Positions 52,446 through 61,647 of a DNA stretch of 64,000 nucleotides are shown here, one piece after another. Position 1 is the stretch's first letter. Every line of letters begins with the position of its first letter. A model generated the notes under the pieces. It was not told the DNA's origin. It did not search any database and worked only from the letters and a program-made list of their open reading frames with translations. The translations under genes and the position numbers were made by a program. Origin of the DNA: Serratia sp. PL17 (lineage in GTDB: Bacteria > Pseudomonadota > Gammaproteobacteria > Enterobacterales > Enterobacteriaceae); NCBI RefSeq assembly GCF_017832355.1, contig NZ_JAFIBY010000001.1:62001-126000 (forward strand), in the 5' to 3' direction.

Positions 52446-53846
52446 CTAGTCAGGGGCGGTGGGGGGCGCTGTAGACACCCCCAGCAACTGCTGCGCCAGC
52501 GCTTGTGCATGTTGTGCCACTTGGGGTAACCCCATCAGCTCACCGAAACGGCCACGGGCGGCGGGGCCGACGACGTAAAGACGATCGTTGCTCTGATGCT
52601 GGCGGTTAATCGGCCGGGAGCAGGCATCGACCCAAATGCCTAATGCCAGCGGATCGGGCTGGATGACCCCTTCAGTGGTGAGCTGCTTTAGCAAAGCATC
52701 ACTTTGCAACAGCGCGCCGTGCGCCGGGCCGGTTGTGACAATCAGCTTATCCACCACGCGCGTTTGTGTTGTTGCATGGCCACGCGCTTTTAGGGTCAGG
52801 GCAAGGGCAGCGTTATCCACGGAGACGTGTTTTAGGTTGGCGGCCAGCACCTCGAGTTGCCCTTTTTGCTGCATGTCTGTCAGCACATCGCTGACCTGTG
52901 GCGCGATGCGATAACGATGCACGTCCCACCATGGGCGCAGATGGCGCAGAAAACGCCGTTGCTCTTGCAGTGACCACTGCTGCCAAATCTGCTGACCGTT
53001 AAGGCGAATGTCATCCAGCACCAATTGCCAGGGCTGATGGTCTGCATTGGCCAGCATGACTTCCTGCCGGACTCGTCGCAACCACCCACGGGCCGTCGCT
53101 GCTTGCGGACGCCGGTAATCAAGTTGGCGAGCGGCATAGTCACCGCTCAGGTTTGGACGGGGGAGCTGACCGCGGCGTGCGAAAGCCAGAATCGGTCCAC
53201 GATGCCCCTGCCGATGCAGCGAGGCAACCACATCGGACATGGTCAAACCGGTGCCGATGATCGCGACCCGGTCATTGTCTTTCACCTCCGCCAGGGCTTC
53301 CGTCAACCACGGATTGGCGATCAATCCTGGATGATCTTTCAGCGCCTGTTGAAGCTGTTTCGGTACGGCAGGTGGTGGGTGGCTGATGGCCAGCACCACG
53401 TCATCCGCAGGATAGGTATTCCCGGAAGCCGTCAGCACGACACCATGACGCAATGCCACCGCGTACTCCTGGACGTGGACGATCTCTACCGCAGAGCGGG
53501 TTAGCGCACTGGCCAGCTTTTCGGCGATGTAACGGCCAAACTGCCCCCGCTGCGGATAGACGCTGCCGTCCGGTCTGAGCGCCTTTACATCCTGCGTGAA
53601 GGCCTCAGAAGCACGGAACCAGCGATCGAAATCGCCTTCTTCCTCGGCGGAAAGCTGCATGCGCGCGGCGGGGACGTTGATGCGGTGTGCCGGATCGCGG
53701 GTGCCGTAAGCAACCCCCTGTGCCAACTGGGCGCGAGGCTCAATAATCACCACCTTTAGCCCGGCCGTCCCCTGGCGCACCAGATGGATCGCCAGCGCGG
53801 TACCGCTAAAACCGCCACCGATGATAACGATGTGTCGATCAGCCAT
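52446..53846 (-). CDS. FAD/NAD(P)-binding protein of the sulfur operon
   Basis: A 466-residue flavoprotein of the FAD/NAD(P)-binding (PF13454-like) family. The N-terminal Rossmann fold HIVIIGGGFSGTALAIHLVRQG binds FAD; VPAARMQLSAEEEGDFDRWF and VVLAISHPPPAVP follow, and a second nucleotide loop is DRVAIIGTGLTMSDVVASL. It overlaps sfnG by 8 bases as the last gene of a three-gene unit with sfnG and an ssuD-like gene. No NAD(P)H:FMN reductase (ssuE/msuE) is encoded here, so it could help supply reduced flavin, but this is only a suggestion. Confidence 0.83.
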   Translation of the reverse strand: MADRHIVIIGGGFSGTALAIHLVRQGTAGLKVVIIEPRAQLAQGVAYGTRDPAHRINVPAARMQLSAEEEGDFDRWFRASEAFTQDVKALRPDGSVYPQRGQFGRYIAEKLASALTRSAVEIVHVQEYAVALRHGVVLTASGNTYPADDVVLAISHPPPAVPKQLQQALKDHPGLIANPWLTEALAEVKDNDRVAIIGTGLTMSDVVASLHRQGHRGPILAFARRGQLPRPNLSGDYAARQLDYRRPQAATARGWLRRVRQEVMLANADHQPWQLVLDDIRLNGQQIWQQWSLQEQRRFLRHLRPWWDVHRYRIAPQVSDVLTDMQQKGQLEVLAANLKHVSVDNAALALTLKARGHATTQTRVVDKLIVTTGPAHGALLQSDALLKQLTTEGVIQPDPLALGIWVDACSRPINRQHQSNDRLYVVGPAARGRFGELMGLPQVAQHAQALAQQLLGVSTAPPTAPD

Positions 53847-54930
53847 GACTGGGCACCGGATGCTGTTGGCGCTCCAACTCACGCACCAGCGGGATCACTT
53901 CACGGCCAAAGAACGCCACCTCTTCCTGGAAGTGCAAAAACCCCAGTAGCATCAGATCTACACCCGACTGTTTCAGTTCGATGATCCGTTCTGCTATTTG
54001 CTGTGGTGTGCCAATCAGGTTGGTTTTGAATCCATCGTTATACTGCACCAGATCCTCCAGCGTTGATTTAGCCCAGTTACCTTCTCCCTCTGGCGAGGCG
54101 CTACCGGCATTTTTAACCTCGGATTGAAAGCCTTTCACCGCTTCGGGATTGGCATGATCCAGGATGTCGCGCAGTACGCTGTGTGCTTCCTGCTCAGTTT
54201 GGCGGGCAATAACAAACCCATTCACGCCGATCCTCACCTTGTGGTGGTTTTCTGCGGCCTTGAGCTGAATATCCTCGACCTGCAGGCGGATAGCCTCTGG
54301 CGTATTGCCATTGGTAAAATACCAGTCAGAGACCCGTGCCGCCATATCGCGCGCGGCTCTTGAGCTACCACCCTGGAAAATTTCCGGTTGTGGGTCAAGC
54401 GGTTTCGGTTTCAATGAATAGTCGCGAAAGCGGTAAAAGTCGCCGGCAAAGGTGAAGCTCTCTTCCTGCCAGATGCCCTGCAGGCAACGGATAAACTCCT
54501 CAGAACGCAGATAGCGTTCTTCATGATCCAGCCAGGGTTCACCAATGGCTTTGAATTCGCCGCGGAACCATCCACTCACAACATTAATCGCAATACGCGC
54601 GTTGGACAGGTGGCTGATGGTCGCGATCTGCTTGGCCGCCAGCGTCGGATTCCACGGCCCTGGCAGCAGCGCGGCAATCACCTTGAGCTTCTCGGTCGCG
54701 GCCAGCAAATCTTGGGAAAACGTCACCGACTCATGTTGGTTATCGGCGCCATAACCGGCGGTAAAACGGATCTGCGTCAGGGCATAGTCAAACCCGGCGT
54801 GCTCGGCAATTTGTGCAAGCTTACGGTTATAGGCGGCATCCCAGTGGGTGCGCTGAGGGATCTGGCTGATCACCAGCCCGCCTGACACGTTAGGTACCCA
54901 GTAGGCGAACTTAATTGGCTCATTACTCAT
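53839..54930 (-). CDS. sfnG: FMNH2-dependent dimethylsulfone monooxygenase SfnG
   Basis: A 363-residue LLM-type flavin monooxygenase closely resembling Pseudomonas SfnG, including FAYWVPNVSGGLVISQIPQRTHWDAAYNRKLAQIAEHAGFDYALTQIRFTAGYGADNQHESVTFS and the C-terminal NAGSASPEGEGNWAKSTLEDLVQYNDGFKTNLIGTPQQIAERI. It oxidises dimethylsulfone to methanesulfinate and formaldehyde with reduced FMN and oxygen. It lies between an ssuD/msuD-like gene and a flavoprotein gene in a sigma-54-promoted operon. The methanesulfinate monooxygenase MsuC is not in this cluster. Confidence 0.92.
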   Translation of the reverse strand: MSNEPIKFAYWVPNVSGGLVISQIPQRTHWDAAYNRKLAQIAEHAGFDYALTQIRFTAGYGADNQHESVTFSQDLLAATEKLKVIAALLPGPWNPTLAAKQIATISHLSNARIAINVVSGWFRGEFKAIGEPWLDHEERYLRSEEFIRCLQGIWQEESFTFAGDFYRFRDYSLKPKPLDPQPEIFQGGSSRAARDMAARVSDWYFTNGNTPEAIRLQVEDIQLKAAENHHKVRIGVNGFVIARQTEQEAHSVLRDILDHANPEAVKGFQSEVKNAGSASPEGEGNWAKSTLEDLVQYNDGFKTNLIGTPQQIAERIIELKQSGVDLMLLGFLHFQEEVAFFGREVIPLVRELERQQHPVPSHG

Positions 54931-54946
54931 AGTTTGCTCCTCAGTT

Positions 54947-56107
54947 TCACTGTTTCACCGGACGACGATCGCCACCGATGGTCTCGCCAAATGGCCCGGT
55001 GTTGACCCTGCGCTGACGTTTCGCGCTGTTGCCTGCCAGGGGTAATAGCGGCATCACCAGTTCGGCAAATCGATGCGCTTCTTCCAGATGCGGGTAGCCC
55101 GAGAAAATAAAATGGGTGATGCCCAATGCCTGATATTCACGGATGCGCTCTGCAACCTGTTGTGGATTACCGACCAGTGCTGTACCAGCGCCGCCCCTTA
55201 CCAGTCCTACACCAGCCCACAAATTGGGCGCGATACGTAAACTCTCTTTCGAACCGCCGTGCAGAGCACTCATTCTGGCCTGCCCGGTAGAATCCATGCG
55301 TGAGAAGATTTTCTGTGCGGCTGCGATGGTGTCATCATCCAAATGGGCAATCAGTTTGTCGGCCGCTGCCCAAGCTTCCTCTTCGGTTTCCCGTACAATG
55401 ACGTGCAGACGAATGCCATACTCCAGCGTACGGCCCCGCGCTTGTGCCCGTTGACGGACCACGGCAATTTTCTCTGCCACTTGCTCAACCGGCTCTCCCC
55501 AGGTCAGATAGGTATCAATCTGGTTCGCCGCGACTTCCAGTGCGTCTTCAGAAGAACCGCCAAAAAACAGCGGCGGCCCGTTTTCTTGCACCGGTGGGAA
55601 CAATACCTCAGCACCTTCTACCCGCAGATGCTCACCCTGGAAATCGACTTTTTCTCCCTTTAGCAGGCGGGAGTAAACCGACAAAAACTCACGGGTAACC
55701 TGATAACGTTCGGTGTGGCTCAGGAAGATGCCATCGCCTTTGTTCTCCACGGGATCGCCGCCGGTGACCACATTGATCAACAGACGGCCTTCTGAAAGGC
55801 GATCCAGCGTGGCGGCCATGCGTGCGGCCAGGCTCGGGGGTTGCAACCCAGGGCGCACGGCGACCAGATAGCGTAGGCGTTTGGTTAGAGGGGCGAGTGC
55901 GGCAGCGACCAGCCAGGCATCCTCGCAGCTTTTGCCGGTGGGGATCAGCACGCCGTAATAGCCCAGACTGTCGGCGGCCAGCGCAACCTGCTGTAAATAA
56001 GGTAAATCTACTGCTCTTCCGCCTTCTGTTGTTCCCAGATAGCGGCCGTCACCGTGGGTGGGTAAAAACCAGAATACGTTGATGTTGTTCGCCAGCTCTT
56101 CGCGCAT
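54947..56107 (-). CDS. ssuD: FMNH2-dependent alkanesulfonate monooxygenase (SsuD/MsuD)
   Basis: A 386-residue flavin monooxygenase matching SsuD/MsuD, for example [62 protein letters not shown], and [26 protein letters not shown]. It releases sulfite from alkanesulfonates using reduced FMN and oxygen. It is the first gene of the sulfur operon, starting 16 bases before sfnG and about 60 bases downstream of a predicted transcription start of a sigma-54 promoter. Whether it acts on methanesulfonate (MsuD) or longer sulfonates (SsuD) is not decided by sequence. Confidence 0.9.
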   Translation of the reverse strand: MREELANNINVFWFLPTHGDGRYLGTTEGGRAVDLPYLQQVALAADSLGYYGVLIPTGKSCEDAWLVAAALAPLTKRLRYLVAVRPGLQPPSLAARMAATLDRLSEGRLLINVVTGGDPVENKGDGIFLSHTERYQVTREFLSVYSRLLKGEKVDFQGEHLRVEGAEVLFPPVQENGPPLFFGGSSEDALEVAANQIDTYLTWGEPVEQVAEKIAVVRQRAQARGRTLEYGIRLHVIVRETEEEAWAAADKLIAHLDDDTIAAAQKIFSRMDSTGQARMSALHGGSKESLRIAPNLWAGVGLVRGGAGTALVGNPQQVAERIREYQALGITHFIFSGYPHLEEAHRFAELVMPLLPLAGNSAKRQRRVNTGPFGETIGGDRRPVKQ

Positions 56108-56175
56108 TATCCATTTCCTATATAACGATATCTTAATTTATTTCATAGAATATTTAATCTTGGTTATAAATGGAT

Positions 56176-56193
56176 AAGCAGGAAGCATGCCAA
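56176..56193 (-). promoter_or_regulatory. Sigma-54 promoter of the ssuD-sfnG operon
   Basis: On the minus strand TTGGCATGCTTCCTGCTT has GG and GC at the required 11-base spacing and differs from the sigma-54 consensus TTGGCACG-N4-TTGCTT at two positions. Transcription should start near 56166, about 60 bases upstream of the ssuD ATG. Confidence 0.8.
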
Positions 56194-56256
56194 AAACAGA
56201 TTCCTATTTTTGTTTTATTTATCAGATTGTTAATTTTTTTATTGGGCCGGAATTAT

Positions 56257-56302
56257 GCTGCAAATGCAGCAGTGGCTGGCCCTTTGCTGCTGCATTTGCA
56301 GC
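56257..56302. promoter_or_regulatory. Paired palindromic enhancer (UAS) for the sigma-54 activator
   Basis: GCTGCAAATGCAGCAG (56257-56272) and its exact complement CTGCTGCATTTGCAGC (56287-56302) lie 14 bases apart. Each arm is itself a palindrome (GCTGCA-AA/TT-TGCAGC). They are centred 90-135 bases upstream of the sigma-54 start point, the usual enhancer distance, and the activator gene begins 79 bases to the right. Confidence 0.78.
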
Positions 56303-56380
56303 AAAGCGGGTATTTCACCCCTCGTTATCCCTGGCGTCTGAGGGTATGGTTTCCATTCAACTTCCTTAAAGGTCACCAGC

Positions 56381-58267
56381 ATGCAAGCCTCCGGCCCGCG
56401 GTTAATCGATCCTGCTTCTATCGCCTTCCAAAATGTTTTGGATCGATTGGCTCCGACAGATGCCACAGTGCTTATCGTTGGCGAAACCGGTACGGGCAAA
56501 GAGGGGGGGGCGCGTTATCTTCATCATCACAGCTCAAGACGTGATGGCCCCTTTCTGGCGGTGAACTGTGGGGCTCTGACCGAGAGCCTTGCCGAGTCGG
56601 AACTGTTTGGCCATGAGAAAGGGGCTTTTACAGGGGCCGTTGACCGCCATCAAGGGTGGTTTGAGGCGGCGGAAGGCGGCACGCTGCTGCTGGATGAAAT
56701 CGGTGAATTGAGTCTGCCGTTGCAGGTAAAACTGCTGCGTGTTTTGCAAGAACGGGAGGTGACCCGTGTCGGCTCTCGCCGGCCGGTAAAGGTCAATGTC
56801 CGGGTCGTGGCCGCCACGCATGTGGATCTGACAAACGCCATCCGCGAACGCCGCTTTCGTGAAGATCTCTATTATCGGCTGAATGTGGCTGCGGTTGCTC
56901 TGCCGCCATTACGCCAGCGGCGCGGGGATATTCCACTGTTGGCTGAGCATTTCCTGACGCTATACGCACGGCGGCTGGGGCGGCTTCAATTGCGGCTCAG
57001 TGAAGAGGCACTGACAGCCTTAATGAACTATTCATGGCCAGGGAATATCCGCGAGCTGGAAAACACTCTGCACAATGCGGTCCTGCTAAGCAAAGAGCCA
57101 CTGATTACGCCACAGCAGCTAAGGCTGAGTGCTGAAAACGTCGGTTCACAGATTTATGGTGATGATTCACTGGATGTGTTTCTTCGCCAGAAGCTTGAGG
57201 GCAATGACAGCTCTCTCTATCAGAAGGTGCTGGATTCGCTGGTGCGCAATGCTTTTGAACTGAGCCAGGGCAATCAGTTGCAAGCGGCGACGCTGTTGGG
57301 GATAAGTCGTAATACGTTGCGTACCCATTTAGGGCATCTTGGTCTGATTAAGGCCAGGCGTAGTGCAAAAGGCGGGCGACCAAGCCCCAGCCCGCGTGCC
57401 GGTAGCAATGAACGCGAGCTGCGCATTGGCTATCAGAAATTTGGAAACCTGGGGATCCTCAAAGCACGCCAGTCGTTGGAGGCCCAGTTTGCTGACAGTG
57501 GAGTGAGTGTGTTGTGGAGTGAGTTTCCTGCCGGCCCTCAGTTGCTGCATGCCCTGGCTAACCGCGACATCGACTTTGGCACCACCGGTGAGGTTCCGCC
57601 GTTATTTGCGCAGGCCGGCAACAACCCGTTGTTATATGTTGCCTGGGAACCCGCAGCGCCACAAAGCGTGGCATTGCTGGTGGCTCACGATAGCCCGATC
57701 CAGACTCTGGCCGATCTGCGCGGGAAGCGGATTGCGGTCAACAAAGGCTCCAACGTCCATTATCTTTTGCTGCAACTGCTTGATGAGGCAGGGTTGACGC
57801 TGGAAGACGTGCGGGTGGTCTACGCACCGCCTAAATACCCGCTAACCCCCAGCGATCATCATGCTGTGGATGCCTGGATGATGTGGGATCCCTTGTTGAG
57901 TGATGCCGAGCATGGTGGCCAGCTTAGGGTTATCGCCAATGGCGTTGGGCGGGTGAGCAACTATCAGTTTTATCTCGCGCACCGTGACTTTGTCAGGCAC
58001 TCTGCCGATCTACTGCATGGGCTGATGGCCGCGTTGGAACACACGGGCCACTATATTGACGCCCACCGTGATGAGGCGGCGGCACTGTTATCGGTTGAAT
58101 TGGGGTTGGCGACGTCTTCGCTCACCCATGCTTTGGCCCGTCGTAGCCATCAAACCCGTCGGATGGATTTGAATATTATTCGCCAGCAGCAGGCCATCGC
58201 CGACCGTTTTTATGCTCTGGGGTTGCTGCCACGGGCAATTAACGTTCGTGAGGCCGTCTGGCAATGA
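56381..58267 (+). CDS. Sigma-54 activator fused to an SsuA-like sulfonate-binding domain
   Basis: A 628-residue fusion. Residues 1-250 are a sigma-54 AAA+ domain with Walker A GETGTGK (34-40), GAFTGA (81-86), Walker B LLLDE (102-106) and the [14 protein letters not shown] end; there is no N-terminal receiver. A Fis-type helix-turn-helix follows at about 298-322. Residues 344-628 are an SsuA/NrtA-type binding domain ([42 protein letters not shown]) starting where the mature SsuA would. No signal peptide or membrane helix exists, so the binding domain is cytoplasmic and may sense sulfonate or sulfate. In Walker A the usual VV or VI after KE is GG, in a run of eight G's. Confidence 0.88.
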   Translation: MQASGPRLIDPASIAFQNVLDRLAPTDATVLIVGETGTGKEGGARYLHHHSSRRDGPFLAVNCGALTESLAESELFGHEKGAFTGAVDRHQGWFEAAEGGTLLLDEIGELSLPLQVKLLRVLQEREVTRVGSRRPVKVNVRVVAATHVDLTNAIRERRFREDLYYRLNVAAVALPPLRQRRGDIPLLAEHFLTLYARRLGRLQLRLSEEALTALMNYSWPGNIRELENTLHNAVLLSKEPLITPQQLRLSAENVGSQIYGDDSLDVFLRQKLEGNDSSLYQKVLDSLVRNAFELSQGNQLQAATLLGISRNTLRTHLGHLGLIKARRSAKGGRPSPSPRAGSNERELRIGYQKFGNLGILKARQSLEAQFADSGVSVLWSEFPAGPQLLHALANRDIDFGTTGEVPPLFAQAGNNPLLYVAWEPAAPQSVALLVAHDSPIQTLADLRGKRIAVNKGSNVHYLLLQLLDEAGLTLEDVRVVYAPPKYPLTPSDHHAVDAWMMWDPLLSDAEHGGQLRVIANGVGRVSNYQFYLAHRDFVRHSADLLHGLMAALEHTGHYIDAHRDEAAALLSVELGLATSSLTHALARRSHQTRRMDLNIIRQQQAIADRFYALGLLPRAINVREAVWQ

Positions 58268-58506
58268 TGTGGTCATGCTTATCAGAAGAAAAGACGCAAA
58301 ATGACGTTCAGTTTTACACTGTCTCTCTCTGGTTTTATTGAGGCTAATGTTATTCATTTATAATGAAGCGCAGGGATATATTATCAACAATACGTCTGTT
58401 TTTGTTGTGTGGTGGCTCAGCCACGCCTCGCCGTTCGTTCTTACGATGATTTCCGGTTAATTTCTCATGGTCAGTTATATGAAAAACCATTGTGAGGAAT
58501 TAAAAA

Positions 58507-61074
58507 ATGCCAACTATCACGCAATCAAAATCACTTTATACGTTGCCAAGACCGGAATGGCTAGATGCAGCGGGAATGAGTAAAGGGATTGGTCACGATC
58601 GTCAACATCTGGGGATTATTCTCCCTGCGGGGCAGGTGTTGCGCGTACGCCAGACTAATACTGCATTTACCGCGAAGCTAAAGCTGCGTTTGTTAAATGA
58701 TGATAATAAAACGGAGGCCGAATTCAACGTGGGTAGCGAGTGGGTTGAGGCACGTGTCAATGCCGTCTCGGTGCCTTTTATTGATACGCCTTATGTCGCG
58801 GGCGCGCCTGCCGTGGAGTTTGACTCCCCAGAGACGGCCAAAGCCTTACCGGTCTACCGCAAAGGTGAAAATGAAGCGGCATTTTTTGCGCGTTGGGATG
58901 CGCAGGATGCCGAATTTTCGCTCGTTGATTCCGAATATGCCACGCTCTTGGTCCCTAAAGTCAGTAAAAATGATTTGAAGTCGTTGGGAGAAGCAAAAAA
59001 TATTGATGGCCTGATCGCCTATTACGAACGTATCTTCACATTTTATAATGCGCTGGCAGGCATTTCTTTTGAGGCTGAGGAAGATTCGAGTCGTAATATA
59101 AAAAACAGATATTTTATCAAGGCTGATAAAAATGGAGCAGGTGCGGCGTATTATGGGGGCAGTTGGACGGCAGAAAGTACCCCGTCAGTCAGCAGCTTCT
59201 GGTTGACGGCGAAAGATAATAACTGGGGGAGCCTGCATGAAATTGCCCACGGCTACCAGGGGCACTTTATGGGCGATAAGTCTTTTTCCACCGGTGAAGT
59301 GTGGAACAATATTTATGCCGCCTGTTTTCAAAGTGTGATGTTGGGTGACCGTAAATACCAAGAAGGCTGGCTGTATAATTACGGCAATATCCTTTCTGTT
59401 GAAAAACAAATTACCGACTATGTCATTCAGGCTAAACCGCTCAATCAGTGGGATCTGCGTTCTAAACTGTATTTTATCGTATTGATGGTTGAGAAGGCCG
59501 GGCGCAACGCGTTCACGCATTTTAATCAACAGTATCGCAAGGATTGCAATACGACGGGCTTTGTCCCTGGCGAACATGCTCTGCTGGATATGCTGTCGGA
59601 AAGTTTCGCCGTGGCTGGCGACAAGGTGGACGTTACGCCATTTATTCAATGGGTCGGCGGCTATGTGACCGAGACGCAGTACAATCGAAACACCTTTAGC
59701 CACGCGAAAGCGGTTTATCCGCTGTGCCAATTGGTCGGTGCACAAGATCTTGAGGCCGTGAAATTGCAGTTGAAGCTGAGTTCCACATTGCAGTTGGTTG
59801 ACTCAAGCCAGTTGAAAGCCACCGGTCTGAAAGGTAATGCGACGCTGCATTTCAATATTGACGATTTTGCACAGATTTATGGCGAAGACCTGATCCTGAT
59901 GGAAGGGGCGCGTTACGCTTATAAAACGCGGATCAACAGCCCAACAATGGTGTTGAGCGAGTTACCCATTGGCGTATATACCCTGCGTTTGCCCACCGGA
60001 AAAGACCATAAGTATCAGCCGACTCCCGGCTATCTGGTGCTGAAACAGGGGGACAATGCGGTGGAGATTAACTTTGTTAAAAAAGTCTCTTCGCCGATTG
60101 TTTCGCAGGACATCAACCTGTTGGGATTGGGGGATGCCGTTTTCGCCACCGTGGTCACCGATCACGGTAAGGGCAAGGTGGTGATTGACGTGACCAGCAC
60201 CACGCCACATTCCTATTTCCCTGATATGACCTACGCCAAAGTTATCGTGCGTAATCAGCAAAATACGGTGGTTTTCAGCAAGGATATTCCTGGCACCAAA
60301 GCGACGTTGAGCCATGATGAATTGCCGTTCGCCGCAGGTGACAAAATTGAAATTTATCATGAGGAACCGGGGCGAGTGCGGGTAAGCCCGGCGTATCCAA
60401 ACATTATTGATAGCAAAAACAAAACTAACGTTTTACTTATCACCAAAAGCGGGCTGAAAAATGACGCCTTGATGGGCGATCCAGAACAGGCGTTATTGGT
60501 GCGTCTTGAGAGCGCGGTGCAGCGTTTGCGCAGTTACCGTCAGGCCTATTATGCCCCGTTCTCTGTGTTTAAAGACGATATCTATCTGGCGATCAACACG
60601 TTTGGCAGCCCCCAACGTGAACAGCTATTGGAAACCTATAAAGACTGCATTTCTGCCAGCAATACCCGCCCGGACAGTGATGTGGGCAATCTCTTTACCC
60701 TGGCTTGCAAAGGCATTAGCGATTGGCAGTTCCTGACCGCCACGGTTGATCTGGTGAAAAAAACCGTAACGGTGAACATTGAAGGCGGCATTGCGCACCA
60801 CTACTTCCCAGAGGTGTATGCCGCCATGCGTTATGACGACGCAGACGGTAATACCCTGTTTCACTATGAAGTGATTGGCAGTGAAGCACGGCAAGCCAGT
60901 TCGGTCGTACTGCCGATCTCAGGTTATGGCGGTGAGGTGATCCACTTGCATCATGAAGAACCGAACAACCGGTTAGTGATCACCAATGAGATGCAACAGG
61001 TGCGGTTGGGGGCTGCGGGCAAGCAACAGACCTATTGCATTACCCCGGTGGGGCTGGCGCGGATCGCGGATTAA
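58507..61074 (+). CDS. Enhancin-like (M60) zinc metalloprotease
   Basis: An 855-residue protein of the viral/bacterial enhancin family. The zinc motif is HEIAHGYQGHFM (His244, Glu245, His248), with a third ligand probably Glu264 in TGEVWNN. The N-terminal half (YTLPRPEWLDAAGMSKGIGHDRQHLGIILPAGQVLRVRQTN) is the enhancin beta domain. The C-terminal half has two copies of a beta-rich mucin-binding-like domain (about 545-650 and 742-850), each with an H[SH]YFP[DE] and a HEEP..R motif. No signal peptide is evident. Enhancins degrade insect intestinal mucin, so a role in insect association is likely; the protein must be released in another way. Confidence 0.9.
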   Translation: MPTITQSKSLYTLPRPEWLDAAGMSKGIGHDRQHLGIILPAGQVLRVRQTNTAFTAKLKLRLLNDDNKTEAEFNVGSEWVEARVNAVSVPFIDTPYVAGAPAVEFDSPETAKALPVYRKGENEAAFFARWDAQDAEFSLVDSEYATLLVPKVSKNDLKSLGEAKNIDGLIAYYERIFTFYNALAGISFEAEEDSSRNIKNRYFIKADKNGAGAAYYGGSWTAESTPSVSSFWLTAKDNNWGSLHEIAHGYQGHFMGDKSFSTGEVWNNIYAACFQSVMLGDRKYQEGWLYNYGNILSVEKQITDYVIQAKPLNQWDLRSKLYFIVLMVEKAGRNAFTHFNQQYRKDCNTTGFVPGEHALLDMLSESFAVAGDKVDVTPFIQWVGGYVTETQYNRNTFSHAKAVYPLCQLVGAQDLEAVKLQLKLSSTLQLVDSSQLKATGLKGNATLHFNIDDFAQIYGEDLILMEGARYAYKTRINSPTMVLSELPIGVYTLRLPTGKDHKYQPTPGYLVLKQGDNAVEINFVKKVSSPIVSQDINLLGLGDAVFATVVTDHGKGKVVIDVTSTTPHSYFPDMTYAKVIVRNQQNTVVFSKDIPGTKATLSHDELPFAAGDKIEIYHEEPGRVRVSPAYPNIIDSKNKTNVLLITKSGLKNDALMGDPEQALLVRLESAVQRLRSYRQAYYAPFSVFKDDIYLAINTFGSPQREQLLETYKDCISASNTRPDSDVGNLFTLACKGISDWQFLTATVDLVKKTVTVNIEGGIAHHYFPEVYAAMRYDDADGNTLFHYEVIGSEARQASSVVLPISGYGGEVIHLHHEEPNNRLVITNEMQQVRLGAAGKQQTYCITPVGLARIAD

Positions 61075-61115
61075 CCTGCCCATGAGGTTCAGACGCCGAT
61101 GAGAAAGGTGCCGGG

Positions 61116-61313
61116 CTATTTGCCCGGTGCCGTTTGGCAAAGGGTATCCCGTTGGCTTTTGGCATGATCGGGAGAAACGGCGTGATGTGACAATGAAACC
61201 GAGCCTGTTTTTTGGCCATTATCCGCTGCCGCATTCAGTTTGACGGCGCTATAGCTAAAGGTTGAAAACAGTACCAGCAGGGGAATGGCGAGAAAGAGGT
61301 TACGTATAGTCAT
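61116..61313 (-). CDS. Small putative secreted protein convergent to the enhancin gene
   Basis: A 65-residue protein with a good signal peptide (MTIRNLFLAIPLLVLFSTFSYSA) and a short polar mature part ending SLSHHAVSPDHAKSQRDTLCQTAPGK. AGGAGC lies seven bases before the ATG, which supports translation. I do not recognise a family. Its stop codon lies within a hairpin (CCGGGC/GCCCGG) that may end the enhancin transcript. It could be exported or a periplasmic peptide. Confidence 0.5.
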   Translation of the reverse strand: MTIRNLFLAIPLLVLFSTFSYSAVKLNAAADNGQKTGSVSLSHHAVSPDHAKSQRDTLCQTAPGK

Positions 61314-61490
61314 CGGTAGCTCCTGTGAATGGGTAGCCTAATGGCGGTACCGATAATAAGCAGGGGCTGTGTAAAGCTTTCAGCGGCGGAGGTAAATCTG
61401 GTCGAAAATGATGTAATCAAGCTTGTCAGGTAACCGAGTCACAACGCGCTCAAGGGTGCGACACAACAAACACTAAAATAGAAGCGTTGC

Positions 61491-61529
61491 TGCACCTTTT
61501 TTGCTCGCCCGTTGTGCGTCGTTGGTGCA
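61491..61529 (+). promoter_or_regulatory. Two candidate NtrC sites upstream of the urea amidolyase operon
   Basis: TGCACC-N4-TTGCTCG (61491-61507) and TGTGCG-N4-TGGTGCA (61513-61529) each have one good half of the NtrC site TGCACC-N4-TGGTGCA. They are centred about 119 and 97 bases upstream of the predicted sigma-54 start point. Weak individually, plausible as a pair. Confidence 0.45.
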
Positions 61530-61590
61530 GGTTTTTTAATCTTTAGCCATAAGTTTCAATTATAACTTATTGGAATCAGACAATTAAAAA

Positions 61591-61607
61591 TTGGCACGCC
61601 AGTTGCT
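61591..61607 (+). promoter_or_regulatory. Sigma-54 promoter of the urea amidolyase operon
   Basis: TTGGCACGCCAGTTGCT matches the sigma-54 consensus TTGGCACG-N4-TTGCT at every fixed position. Transcription should start near 61618, 30 bases before the atzF ATG. It implies nitrogen (NtrC) control. The 61314-61590 gap otherwise shows no gene. Confidence 0.92.
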
Positions 61608-61647
61608 CTGGTGAATCCCATCTTGTGTACTAGATGGAATTCAGCCA

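Noticed and set aside
56244-56260. A second sigma-54 promoter reading into the activator gene
   Set aside because: GG and GC are correctly spaced on the plus strand, but most other consensus positions fail and it overlaps the enhancer.
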